From assembly GCF_000715075.1 (NCBI RefSeq), contig NC_134095.1, forward strand, positions 61,438,419-61,502,418: a stretch of 64,000 bases of DNA, written 5' to 3'. The stretch comes from Nicotiana tabacum (Eukaryota > Streptophyta > Magnoliopsida > Solanales > Solanaceae). Of the stretch, positions 24,092 to 34,930 are shown one piece after another (positions within the stretch are counted from its first letter, which is position 1; every line of letters starts with the position of its first letter). Below the pieces are notes generated by a model, which was given only the letters and a program-made list of their open reading frames with translations, was not told the origin of the DNA and did no database searches. The position numbers and the translations under genes are program-made.

Positions 24092-25390
24092 GATATTTCA
24101 TGAAAACTTCCACATTGTCAGTCATACAAATCCACTTCTTATCAACGCACACTATGTTATCCTTTGCAAGCAAGATTGAATGGACAAACCACACCAACGA
24201 AAGATTAAACCTCTCTTTTGTCATAAACTCTTTGACTTCAATATCATCAAAAGCTTCTCTGCTTTCACCCCTTCCTGCTAGTTACACAAACTTTGTTGCA
24301 GAATCCTTCCCCATCCTCCAACACTTTGTCCATTTCTTCTTTACTGGGTTTGGCACCACAGTTCAATTCAGTCATCATAGAAAACTCCCTCAATCCAAAG
24401 TGAACATGCTTGTCTCCAACTAAAAACCATAACTCGTGCTTCTTCGTGCAATAAATTTGGCGAATCAACATGGAATGGACAAGCTATCCATTGAACTATG
24501 TCCAATGCCCTAAAAATTTTGCAAACTATTCAAAACAACTACTATCAAACTTTTCCATCAATTTGAGTGTTCTGATTTTTTCCTTGAACTCATGGAATTG
24601 GTTGATCCTAGACCTCACACTAATCTTGGCCAGAAAATATCTATGCTTTCTTAGAAAGGTCCTGAAGTTGTATTTAGATGTGCCAATCACCCTTACAAAC
24701 ACAGGAATTGACAGAGGATCCTGGTCACCTTCAACTGCTGCATGTGTTTCACTTTCCAACTCATCTTCACCATCTTCAGGTTGTTCATCATCTTCATCAT
24801 CTTCATCATCATCTTTTTGCTTCTATTTCTTCTTCTTTAGCATTTTTATCAACCTCCTGAGCAACATCACCATTTTCATCCTCCTCTACAGCATAATCAC
24901 CATTTTCATCATCCTCTAAACCTAAAGATTCATCATCACTATCGTTTTCTTCTTCGACAATTGCTTTTTCAGAAACCTGTTCTTCCATTTGAGTTTGTGT
25001 TGAATTTATGTCCAAGTCTTCTTCCTCATCCTCATCAACACCCTCTAATGCTAAACTCCTTGAAATAGATTCTATAATAACAAGCATGTACTCGTCAACT
25101 AATCTAGACCTTGATCTTGTTCTTTTTTTACTGGTAGACTTTGATGGCTTTATGTTCTTTTTCCTCCTATCACGCTTAAAAATATCAGCATTTCCTTCAC
25201 TAGGGGAAGCTTCAGAAGTATCTATATTTCATTTTTTGGTAGTAGTTTTTGAAGGCCCAACATTTGCTTTACTAGGCGAAGCTTCTTGTGTTTTTGCATT
25301 TGTTTTCTTTTTGGAGACATTGAAGGTTGTGCAATTGCTATCGTTGCCGAATGAATATGCTTCTTAGCAATTGACTTCTTCCTCATGTTA
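24092..25390 (-). pseudogene. DUF1985-like gene remnant (MULE/Ulp1-associated type)
   Basis: On the minus strand an N-terminal lysine-rich segment is followed by a long acidic region (25087-24809, EDEEEDLDI and DDENGDYAVEEDENGD). Then comes a conserved-looking domain: MLIRQIYCTKKHELWFLVGD, HVHFGLREFSMMTELNCGA, and LSLVWFVHSILLAKDN (about 24470-24110). The pattern 'F.L.EF...T.L.C' is that of DUF1985, found in plant MULE-encoded Ulp1-like proteins. Stops and shifts are present (for example after DSSCFE at 24526). The reading is cut at 24092 by the LTR, and no protease domain is visible. Family assignment is by motif memory. Confidence 0.55.
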
Positions 25391-26184
25391 CCTACATGCA
25401 AATATGCAATGTCACATTTAATAATTTAAAACTTATGATCGGAACAAAAAAAATACGCCCCAATTCCAACAAACATCTATGACTAGACGACAATCAGCCA
25501 GTGGTTTATCAACATTAGGTCGCCAGTCCGATAAAAATCTAAAATAAAGATCCCAGAGGTAGTCCAAGAAGCAAAGATAACCACCCACGCCATATAAGAT
25601 ATGGTTATACACAACCCAATCGAACTTGAACATGCACATGAACGAATCCCTTTACAAAATCCCAAATCACAAATGTAAGAAACGGAAAAAAAAAATAAAA
25701 AATTTAGGATTTATCAAAATTGACAAGTTTTGAGGAACTATACAGTGCTTATTGGGTCTATAGAGACGATTCCACTCAAAATCGAAGCTTGATTCTTGTC
25801 GGATGCCGCTGAAAACTTGTGGTCGGGGTTGAGTGAGAGAGAAAAAAGAGAGTAGAGAGTAGAAAGAGAAACTGGCGGAAAATTTAGGTGAAATAAAGTT
25901 TTTCAAACTTTAATAGGTGCGCAAATTTTGAAAATATTAAAAAGGCCCCTGCCATCTTAACCCACTCATTTATCCATTTTCCAATCCAAAAAATTCTTAA
26001 CAATTCTTGTCTAAAAACTAGTTATACGAAAAGATACAAAGTGTAATGGGCTTTAATAACTCTGCAAATCCAAACCCGTCTGCTCCATTGAGGTGTTTAG
26101 GTTTTCACTTGCAGAACAATCCAGACCCTTCCCTAAAACCCCTCAATCTTCTTGTTCTTCTTCTCTCTTAAACCCTTATCAAAA

Positions 26185-26224
<40 letters not shown>

Positions 26225-26236
26225 CTACACACAACA
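25391..26236. other. Upstream region of the prohibitin gene
   Basis: This is AT-rich with no recognised gene. It presumably contains the prohibitin promoter and 5' untranslated region. The open frames on the minus strand here (25667-25906, 25433-25665) have no motif. I could not place a TATA box with confidence. Confidence 0.5.
26188..26219 (+). repeat. (CT)16 microsatellite in the prohibitin 5' untranslated region
   Basis: Sixteen uninterrupted CT units end 17 bp before the start codon. CT-rich leaders are common in plant housekeeping genes; length polymorphism is expected. Confidence 0.95.
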
Positions 26237-27070
26237 ATGGGTAGTAGCCAAGCTGCAGTTTCATTCCTCACAAACCTTGCCCGAGCCGCTTTCAGCCTCG
26301 GCCTCGGGGGCGCAGTTCTCAATTCCTCCCTTTACACCGTCGACGGAGGCCAACGCGCCGTTCTCTTCGACCGCTTCCGTGGAGTCATAGACGAAACTGT
26401 AGGTGAAGGGACCCACTTTTTAATCCCATGGCTACAAAAGCCCTTCATCTTCGATATCCGTACTAGGCCCCACACTTTCTCCTCAATCTCCGGAACGAAA
26501 GATCTCCAGATGGTTAACCTCACGCTCCGTATCCTCTCTCGCCCTCAAGTCTCCCGCCTCCCCGACATTTTCAAAACCTTAGGTACCGAATATGACGAAA
26601 AGGTCCTCCCTTCGATCGGCAACGAGGTGCTCAAAGCCGTCGTGGCTCAATTCAACGCTGATCAGCTCCTCACGGAGCGTCCACAGGTCTCCGCTCTCGT
26701 TCGTGAGAGCCTGATCCGACGCGCCAAGGATTTCAACATCGAGCTCGATGATGTGGCGATCACGCACTTGTCGTATGGAGCTGAGTTTTCGAAAGCTGTG
26801 GAGCAGAAGCAGGTGGCTCAGCAGGAGGCTGAGAGGTCGAAATTCGTGGTGATGAAGGCTGAGCAAGAGAGGAGGGCGGCGATTATTAGGGCTGAAGGAG
26901 AGAGTGAATCAGCTAAGCTGATTTCGGATGCTACTGCGGCTGCTGGAATGGGTTTGATTGAGCTGAGAAGGATAGAAGCTTCGAGAGAAATTGCTGGGAC
27001 TTTGGCTAAGACTCCTAATGTTGTTTACTTGCCTAAGCAACAGAATATGCTTCTCGGACTCAATCGTTGA
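26237..27070 (+). CDS. PHB3: Prohibitin, PHB3/PHB4 type, mitochondrial
   Basis: The 277-residue protein is the same length as Arabidopsis PHB3 and uninterrupted. Residues 1-30 carry the short hydrophobic N-terminal anchor ([20 protein letters not shown]). The SPFH/prohibitin domain follows from about residue 28 ([20 protein letters not shown], then [20 protein letters not shown]) to about 190 ([20 protein letters not shown]). A coiled coil comes next ([20 protein letters not shown], then [19 protein letters not shown]). Prohibitins form ring complexes in the mitochondrial inner membrane that support protein and cristae maintenance. I chose the ATG at 26237: the open frame extends 48 codons upstream but that part begins with GTG and is mostly the translated CT repeat. 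No intron is needed. This is the only clearly intact host gene in the window. The choice of paralogue symbol is inference. Confidence 0.95.
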   Translation: MGSSQAAVSFLTNLARAAFSLGLGGAVLNSSLYTVDGGQRAVLFDRFRGVIDETVGEGTHFLIPWLQKPFIFDIRTRPHTFSSISGTKDLQMVNLTLRILSRPQVSRLPDIFKTLGTEYDEKVLPSIGNEVLKAVVAQFNADQLLTERPQVSALVRESLIRRAKDFNIELDDVAITHLSYGAEFSKAVEQKQVAQQEAERSKFVVMKAEQERRAAIIRAEGESESAKLISDATAAAGMGLIELRRIEASREIAGTLAKTPNVVYLPKQQNMLLGLNR

Positions 27071-28460
27071 GTAGGTAATCATTTGATGCAAATGCTAGTA
27101 GTTTGCTTATGTATTTATCTTTTGGTAAAATCGTATGTTTCATATTTTGATTGTTTACATTATTGTTTTTAATTTCGTTGAGTTTGTTATGGGTCGATCA
27201 ACTTATCTCAAAAATTTCAAAGTCACCAGACCTCTCTGTGATCAAAGGGACACAAACTCGCAGTAGAAATATCAAATTAATTCACTTGATCTGTCATTTT
27301 TGTAAGGTTTATATTTTTTAAGGATTAGTTTTGCTTTTATATTTAATGTGGACTTAAAATAATTTACTTTTATGCAAAATAAAATTTAGTTTTCTAAAAT
27401 TATAAGAGAAACAATTTTTGAGCAAATTTGCCATACATAGGTAATAATTATAAAAACTGCATTTGTTCTACTTAAAGAAATTAGTTAAAGGTCACTTTCT
27501 TTGACTCTTGGAAGGAAAAAAGTTCTGATATCATGGGACAGAAGATGTAATGAATTGCAAAATCAGGACACTGTAGTTAAAAGTGGTGGAGCGCAGAGAT
27601 TAAATTGGAGAGCAGATAAGGGGATTCTGCTCACATTTCGAAGGCTTGATTGCTTTTCTTTAAGACTATATAAAGATAGAAAACTCATGATTTCATCATA
27701 GTTCCAGTGATAAGGGGTTCGGTGGGGATTATTGAGAATGTTTCATGTTTAGTATGTGGTGATTGTTGAGCATGTTGAGTGGTCATTGTTGAGGATCGAT
27801 ACTCCTTACGTTATGATTTATTCAATGAAGGAAACAATTAGGGAAAATGTCTTGGTGATTTGTTATTTAGTGTGTTTAAGATGATGAAACATTAAATGGC
27901 ATAACCTTGTATAACATGTTGAAAGGCTATTGCACCAGTCTCTCAAGGTTCTTTGATGGACTAGTTCCTACTTACAGAATTTTTCTTGGTTGTGTGATAA
28001 AAAAGATTGCATCTGTTTTGTCACATCTTGCGGAGCTCCATTGCATTTTGGAACTTTATTAAACTAGCAAGTTCCTCAGAGTGATTGGAGATAACTTTCA
28101 TTCAATAATGGTGAATTGCTATATACTTAATTGTATTTTCAACCATCCTGCTGTTTCTATGCAACCTTGCCTCCTATGGAATTTACTCCATCTCTCTTCT
28201 CTGTTCTTGTTCTTTGCTGTGGTAATCAAGATTTGTTTACTTGCTGGTGATCTTTTTGTCATAAATTACTAAGAAAATTATTACTACCGATCAGAAAAGA
28301 AAATTATTCAATATTAGCTTTCGGCCGTAGATGCTAATGGCTGGGTAGTAAGATATCGATCTTAGCATAAGATGTGCTGATCAAGAGAAAAGGGTCTTAC
28401 CAACTTTTAAGACTCAAAGCTTTTTCAACACTTTCATTGGCAGCTGAATATGACCCAATC
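27071..28460. other. Downstream of prohibitin; no recognised gene
   Basis: The first few hundred bases should hold the 3' untranslated region; AATAAA at 27377-27382 is a possible polyadenylation signal. The rest is AT-rich with only short frames (61-67 codons) lacking motifs. Confidence 0.5.
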
Positions 28461-28464
28461 TTTT

Positions 28465-28735
28465 GCTCTTGTTGTATCACTTTAATTGATTTTTGGCTTT
28501 TTTTTTTGTGGTCCATAATATTTGATTTTTTCATATATAAAGAAGGAATCAACTTCTTTTTTCCAAAGTTGCCCTTGGAATAATGAGCCTAGGAGGATTT
28601 GTTGTATTTCCAATGAACAAACTAAGGTTAATATGGTCAATTTCATTAGTAATTAATGCTAAAAGTAAGGTGGGTACCTTAATATGTGTGAAAACAGCCA
28701 AAAAAATCAATTAAAGTGGACCGGAAGGAGTAGCA
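28465..28735. mobile_element. Possible MITE, about 270 bp
   Basis: The left side has CACTTTAATTGATTTTTGGC (from about 28477). The right side, read in reverse complement from about 28731, has TACTCCTTCCGGTCCACTTT and then AATTGATTTTTTTGGC. The right end resembles the CTCCCTCCG-type ends of Stowaway-like elements. The left terminus is degraded and I could not confirm a TA duplication. Confidence 0.45.
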
Positions 28736-30345
28736 ATTTGAGGCTATTGTGAACCTTGTACTAGATAGTAGGGTTTTATCGCTGAGTTTAAGACTGATGC
28801 TTTTGCTGACTTCCTCAAATGAAGCGGACTGTTATTTTCATTCTTACCTAATCCTCTGGAAACAGTGTACTTTTTGTGGTCAAATATTTGCTTATCTTTC
28901 GCTTGTTGCCATCGTCACTGTTCATTATGGTTTTGATTGTTCTCTTTCAGGTGGATTCTTTAATGGCGGTGTATTTTTCTGCTATTCTTGGTAGCTTCCG
29001 CGGCCTCTTTTTACCGTCTTTTTTCACTTCAAAGATGACACCTTGATTCATCCTGGACAGTGTGTTAGCATCGTACGAGAAGAAAACCAGCAACATTGAG
29101 CATGTTTCTATTTGGCTCCCTTTATGATCCTTGTCATAGTTTTTTATTTAGACAATCCCATCACTGTTCTCCACAGCTTCCCTATTTGCTAACTTGGTTT
29201 AAATAATTTTCTGTGTCACTCAACATTTTGAAGAACCTAATGCAAACTCTTGCACGTGAATCTCCAGAATCAGTATTCTCTTGCTGTTTACGTTTATACA
29301 GAGTCTCAGTTCATTTGTTGAGATCGTGTTTATGCGGTGAAATTTAGTTCTCGATTTCAACAGAAAGCATTTGTTTGCTCAAACATAGTTTGTGAAAGAA
29401 AAGTAATTGGCAGACTTTGTTTTGGAATTTTTCAAATAAAAAAATATATATATTCCTGAGATATGGTAAACAAGTGCAGTGTGTAGGTTATCACTAATCT
29501 AAATATGATTTGATCCTTGTTTAGCTAAATTTAATTGTTAGCGAGGATTTAACTCAATTGTCGTATGAGCAATCTGCAAATCAAGATTTTATCTTTTCAC
29601 CAAATTTATCATTCGGTTCAATCATTCTTTATTATAGAACATTACTTGACCGCTCTTACCACATCAAGATATTGGACCTCATTTCCGTATGTTAAGATAT
29701 TGAAATCGGAAAGTAAATAATTCACACCTTTATCCGACAGCAAACATTGAACTTACACCCATGGAAAAGAAAAGGGTCAAATCACTTTTATCATGAACTT
29801 AGCTTAGCGCCTTGATATGCTTCAACATTGTTGTCAGAAGAAATTTGAAAAACTAGAATTGATTCGAACCCATCAGGAGAACATGAAAGCTGAAAATCAA
29901 CCTTTTTCCCATTGCTTTTTGAAGAATAGGGTAGATGAAAGAGTTGTATTACTACTTTAATAGGATGAGCTTATGTGACTCCTGCTCATTCAAACGATAA
30001 ACTAGAGGAATTCAGATCGATCATTATAGCGGTTTCGATCTTCATTATAGCTCACAGATAAGCTACAACGAATGGATAGGAAGGCTGGAGATATGGACTG
30101 CCAACATGACTCCTTGAACCCCCTCAGTTCTCACCTTAGACGGGAACAATCCCATACAAAGTTGGGATCGCCTACCTGACTTCTCATTATCCTTGTCACT
30201 CTATTTAAGTTCATCTCTGTCCAATATTATATAAAGCTGCAAAAAGCCTCAAGGCGCGCACTTGCTAAGGTAGAAAGAGTTGGCACGACAAATCTTGAAT
30301 TTCAACTCATCGGTACTTGTAGCATTACAATTAGTAGACTTCCGG
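28736..30345. other. Intergenic stretch with one probable SINE-like fragment
   Basis: There is no gene. Around 30130-30235 the sequence TACAAAGTTGGGATCGCCTA and the TTTAAGTTCATCTCTGTCCA block that follows resemble a dispersed short repeat common in Solanaceae (GGGATCGGCTATATGAATCC type). That identification is from memory only. Confidence 0.4.
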
Positions 30346-30535
30346 GAGTCCGAAACCTAAATGCCAATATTTTGGACTCAAAACATGTTTCTACAATGTA
30401 AAAAAAAAAGGTTACTTTTCTATATAAAACGCGGTATTATACCGCGTTTTATTTTAACAAAGTTTTAGCCGTTAAAGTAAAGCACGGTATAATACCGTGT
30501 TTTACATATAGCGCGCTATAATACCGTGTTTTACT
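30346..30535 (+). repeat. Left terminal inverted repeat of the MULE
   Basis: It is homologous to the reverse complement of 39060-39249, with shared blocks AATATTTTGGACTCAAAACA, GTTTTAGCCGTTAAAGTAAA and CCGCGTTTTA. It contains three hairpin motifs of the GCGGTAT-N-ATACCGC family; the first, at 30428-30448, is perfect (arms AACGCGGTAT and ATACCGCGTT around one T). Confidence 0.88.
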
Positions 30536-30589
30536 TCTTTTTGGGCCCACCAATAAGTGTCATGCGATTAACTGACATAACAATCATTC

Positions 30590-30625
30590 AAAAATATAAA
30601 GCGCGGTATTATACCGCATTTTTCA
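30590..30625. promoter_or_regulatory. Fourth palindrome copy before the transposase gene
   Basis: GCGCGGTATTATACCGCA at 30601-30618 lies about 40 bp upstream of a TATA-like element (TTATTTAAA, 30660-30668) and about 140 bp before the first transposase codons. A regulatory role is inferred from position and recurrence. Confidence 0.5.
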
Positions 30626-30764
30626 TCAAAAAATTCTGCCCCCTGAGCTAGGACTTGCCTTATTTAAAGGCGTTAAGATTTTATGAAAATCCAATCAAAA
30701 AATATTCTAACTTCCGTTCAAACTTTTCTTCTTGTTATCAAGCATTTTTTATAATATCTGAAGA

Positions 30765-33714
30765 GCCAAAAATAAGGGTTTCATTATATTGGGGGTGGGG
30801 GGTGTGAGGTTGTAGCGGAGAATAACTCTGTGAGGTTTCCACAGTGTCATGTTAAATTGCCGCTTACAATGGAGTACGATAAATTGGTATCGTTGATATG
30901 TAAAAGAATGAGTGTGAGAAAACGTTAGCTGAACCTTAAAGTAACCGGTAGATATCCGTATTCTGTGACTCCGCAGGGGTTTGCTTTTTATTCTGAGTTT
31001 AACATCGAAGATGATGAAACTCTTAGAGATTTTTTGTGGATTCCGGATGAATACAGAAAATTTATTATGATAAAATTGTTGGAAATATACATGAAGGTTG
31101 AAGACGTTCTCAATAATGAGGTTGTGCATAGTAGGGATAGACCCTAGTCATCGGGTGGTTATTCTGAAGCAGTTTTTGCCGGACAGATTCCTGATGAAAG
31201 AGTTTGCTTTGATTTAAACTTATCACCACCAGCGAATGAGCAGCGAGGAAATAATTTTTCGACTTTACATAATCTACAAGGCGACTAGTAAACTTCAATT
31301 TTTCTATGCCTTAACGATGTTTATTTTATGTTGAAGTGGATTTGTAATAACACTCATATTTTTTCTACAGGGGGTACCATCCGAATATGAATTTTACAAG
31401 TTATGACCCCGCTCCTAGTTGGAATATGCGTAGTTCTGGCATGTTGGATCACGGTGGTCCATCCGAGAGTCATCACCAACAAGAAAATGTCCATCATGGA
31501 ATGTCAACACAGTACGACTTGTAAGTGAAGTGATATAGCTATATGTAAAGTACTTATCAATTTGAGTAGCTTATCATTTTGTTCTTTTTGTGCTGTGAAA
31601 ATGAGCAACTTGATGTTCCTGACCTCACATAGTTTTCCGTAGATGACGTATTGACTCGTGATTTGGATGCGCAGAGTCAGGAAGATATAGTGATTATGAC
31701 AATAATGCCAACGAGTCTATAGATAACACACTCTTCCCTTATGAGGGTGATGAGGAGGAGGAAGTGAATGTCGAACCTGAGCTGACGAGGGAGCATGCTC
31801 TTCCACCTCCCATTAGACCAAGAGTGTACGAGTTCCACGTGCCGTTTCATGAGCGGAATATTTCCTACCTTGATAATTTTCCAAGTATGCCGGATGTGGA
31901 TACCCTCACAAGGGATGCTGATGAATTTCAGTCAGCAATGTAGGATGAGTATAGACCAACGGTGCTGGCAAAGGGCATGTATATTCCCGATAAAGCTCGC
32001 CTAATCAGGGCTGTAAAAATCTACAGCATAAGAGAGTGATGTGAGATGATGGTAAGGGAGTCAACTCTGGAGGTATATAAGGTTGTATGCCGTAGAGACT
32101 TTATGGGTTGTAACTAGATATTGCGTGCGAGCAAGAAGAAATCAGGGTTGTGAAAAGTGGGTAAATATATTAGCACCGACATATGTGAAATGGACACATT
32201 CAATGAGAATCACTTCAACTTGGATGTAGACTTGATTTCTCTTGTCTTGATTCCATATTTGGAAGTGTCCATTATGTTCAAGATCAAAGAGTATATTACA
32301 ACCGTCCACCAGGAATATGGGTGTACTATAACCAAAAGAAAGGCATATCTTAGGCGCAAACGTACTTTTGAAATTATTTATGGTGACTGGGATAAGTCAT
32401 TTTCATCTATACCCAAGTACATGGCCACACTGAAACACTTTAACCCAGGACTGTTGTTGAATGGAGGCATGAGTGGAGTCCAGGAAGATCGGAATATATT
32501 TTTAACTATGTGTTCTGGTCATTTAAACCAGCAATTGATGGTTTTGTGGATTGTCGTCCGGTAATTTTCATAGACGGTACTCATGTCTATAGAAAGTATG
32601 ATATTAAGCTTTTGATCGCAGTTGCAGTAGATGCCAATAGACAAATATTTCCACTAGCTTTTGCCATTTGTGCCAATGAAAGTGAATAGACGTGGACGCT
32701 TTTTTTGAACCACTTGAAGCAGCACGTTTTCAATCAGCGTTCAAGTATTTGTCTAATATCTGATTGGCATGGTGGTATTTTAAGTTCTGTACGGCATTTG
32801 CCTGAATGGCAAGAACCGTAAGAAATATCACGACAAGGCCTTGCATGATTTAATATGGATGGCTGCAACTGAGCACCAACAGTGCAAATTCACGAGGTGC
32901 ATGGAAGCAATCCGGCAGTTAGATCCACGAGCCTATACTTTGCTGATGGGACATGAGCTTCACAAGTGGACATTGCATGTTGATGGTGGCAGACAATGGG
33001 GAGCCCTGACTACAAATGTGTCGGAGTCATTCAACGGCTTATTGAAGTCTACACGTGGATTGCCTGTCACTGCCATGGTCCGGATGACATTCAAACAGAT
33101 TGCGGAGAGGTTTGTTAAAAGGCATAGTGCTGCATCGGAATTGATGGATAAGGGTGTTCAATTTATGCCAATATCGATAAGAAGATTTGAGAAATACAGG
33201 AGGCGAGCACATTGGCATTCATATTTACAGTACGATCACGACTGGGGTGTTTTTGAAGTTTGCACCGCTATCCACGGACACCGGGGGAATAATCTACACA
33301 CCGTGAATGAAGCCAGTCGGTTGTGTTCATGTAGGAAATGGACCATCTACAACATGTCGTGCGCACATGCCAGTTGGTTTAGGGACAACTAACTATGTTG
33401 ATAAGCAATACAGTATTGCTGCATACGTAAACACATATAATGGGCAGTTGCAGCCATTGGGTGCTGAGCATTATTGACCGCCGGAACCATTTAAAATGTT
33501 GTGTAACAAGGACTATTTGCGCAAGCTGTAAGTGCAAAAGAGAACGCGTATACAGAACCAAATGGATGTTGGTGATACTGTTTATGCGTGTAAATGTGGC
33601 ATATGCTCGCAAACAGGACAAGACCGTCGTAAATGTCCTTCAGCTGGTGCAGGTGGTAATCCAGCTCCTGGTGTAAGTTCGTCAAATGTACCCAACTATC
33701 AAGGATACACCTAG
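30765..33714 (+). pseudogene. MURA-type transposase of the MULE
   Basis: The N-terminal part reads VTGRYPYSVTPQGFAFYSEF, then FNIEDDETLRDFLWIPDEYR (about 30940-31060), a known MURA lead-in. After one or two introns (31290-31380 and around 31520-31690) come VYEFHVPFHERNISYLDN and the DDE core. Catalytic residues visible are Asp in FIDGTHVYRKYD (32573), Asp in LISDWHGG (32762) and Glu in NVSESFNGLLKS (33024). The SWIM zinc finger CSC...CAH lies at 33324-33368 and a degraded zinc knuckle CGICSQTGQDRRKC (H replaced by D) near the end. Many stops (for example 31942, 32038, 32563, 32688) and shifts make it a pseudogene. It would cut and join the element ends in the nucleus. Confidence 0.88.
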
Positions 33715-34019
33715 TGTTTTATTTTTGTAATATTTTTTGTAATAAGTGTCTGTACTTGTTTATGTTGCAATATCTATCAAATAAAATTATGTTCCAAGGT
33801 CTTGTTACATCTTATTTTTTAACATGACCTTTTGAATTGGGATAATGTTATGGTAGTTCCAACATTCAACTTATTGGTGTTAGTAAAGAAGATCAATCTG
33901 AAGATTGAAATTTCATAACATAATATTCGAAGAGATAAAAGCACAACAACCATAACTAAAGAAAACATGAAAATAAAAGATAATAAAGGATAAATCAAGA
34001 CATTGCCGTTTCGTTTAAG

Positions 34020-34282
34020 AAAAATTGAATATGTATAGCGCGGTACAATACTATGTTTTGTGTGTTGTCTTGTCGGTCTGAAAAGTTGACAGACTGCGCA
34101 AAAGCTGTTTTGTTTCAGAAAAACTGAATATGTATAGCGCGGTACAATACTACGTTTTGTGTTTTGTCTTGTCGGTCTGAAAAGCTGAACCGACTGCGCA
34201 AAAGCTATTTCATTTCAGAAAAATTAAATATGTATAGCGCAGTATAATACTACATTTTGTGTGTTGTCTTGCCTATAAATAA
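34020..34282. repeat. Three 100-bp tandem repeats carrying the palindrome-type motif
   Basis: Units start near 34027, 34126 and 34226. Each contains AATATGTATAGCGC, then GGTACAATACTA (AGTATAATACTA in unit 3), GTCTTGTCGGTCTGAAAAG and an AAAGCT(G/A)TTT block. The GCGCGGTA..ATAC core is a relaxed version of the TIR palindrome. The array ends about 90 bp before the GRF-type ORF. Confidence 0.85.
34274..34281 (+). promoter_or_regulatory. TATA box of the GRF-type gene
   Basis: TATAAATA lies 97 bp upstream of the ATG at 34371. The surrounding CTTGCC...GGCGTATTTTA resembles the segment CTTGCCTTATTTAAAGGCGT at 30654-30673 before the transposase gene. Confidence 0.6.
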
Positions 34283-34370
34283 CGGGCGTATTTTAGTTAT
34301 TTGTTGTGCTTAACAATAACCAATACCAAATATTTCCATAAAAACAAGGTTTTTCTTTACGCTTTAACAA

Positions 34371-34727
34371 ATGTTTGAAACCCTTTATGTCCGAAGGTGC
34401 GAGTGCGGCAAAAAATGCATAATGCATGACTGTTGGGAAGAAGCTGGATGCCGCTACTGGGCGTATATGAACAAGTTTTATAGGGTTCCCGACGAACCTG
34501 TTTGTAATTTTGAGGTATGGATTGATGAACCCTGTCAGCAGGAATACTACAAAGAAAATTTATAGCATCTTCATTGTTTGTGTTTGAAACAGTGGGAATA
34601 TGAACGACAATACAAACGAGAAGTTGCGGAGTTGAAGGAGAAACTCAAGGAGGTGGAAGAAGAAAAAAATAAGTTGGAAGACAAATTTAAGTGGTTGGAG
34701 CAGAGAATACTAGGCGGCCATGACTAA
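34371..34727 (+). pseudogene. GRF-type zinc-finger / coiled-coil small protein
   Basis: The frame opens with MFETLYVRRCECGKKCIM, and Cys/His residues follow the GRF pattern C-x-C-G...C...C-x-F-x-W-x-D (VCNFEVWIDEPC). A TAG at 34563-34565 interrupts it after YYKENL. The same frame then continues for 53 codons as a strongly charged coiled coil (QWEYERQYKREVAELKEKLK, then EVEEEKNKLEDKFKWLEQRI) to TAA at 34725-34727. The stop could be a single-base change or part of a short intron I cannot place. GRF fingers bind single-stranded nucleic acid in known proteins. Its role in this element is unknown. Confidence 0.62.
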
Positions 34728-34930
34728 ACAATGACATGTACGTGTTGAGCATAGTAGTGTATCTTTATGTTTCCCGTGTCATGTGTTTTCATTAGTTGCA
34801 CTGAATTTAAGTTATGTTAGGTTTTCTATGTTTGTGTTTGTGTTGTAGTATTAAAATAAAATTGTTGTTAAAATAAAATTCTTGTTATTATTTACATAAT
34901 ATATTATTTACATAAAATACAAAAAAAAAA

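Noticed and set aside
24470..24919. A serine/phenylalanine-rich ORF on the plus strand
   Set aside because: It is the shadow of the acidic GAA/GAT-rich region of the DUF1985-like gene on the other strand.
26093..26236. Longer prohibitin with 48 extra N-terminal codons
   Set aside because: The upstream open frame starts with GTG, and most of the extension is the translated CT microsatellite. The family start is the ATG at 26237.
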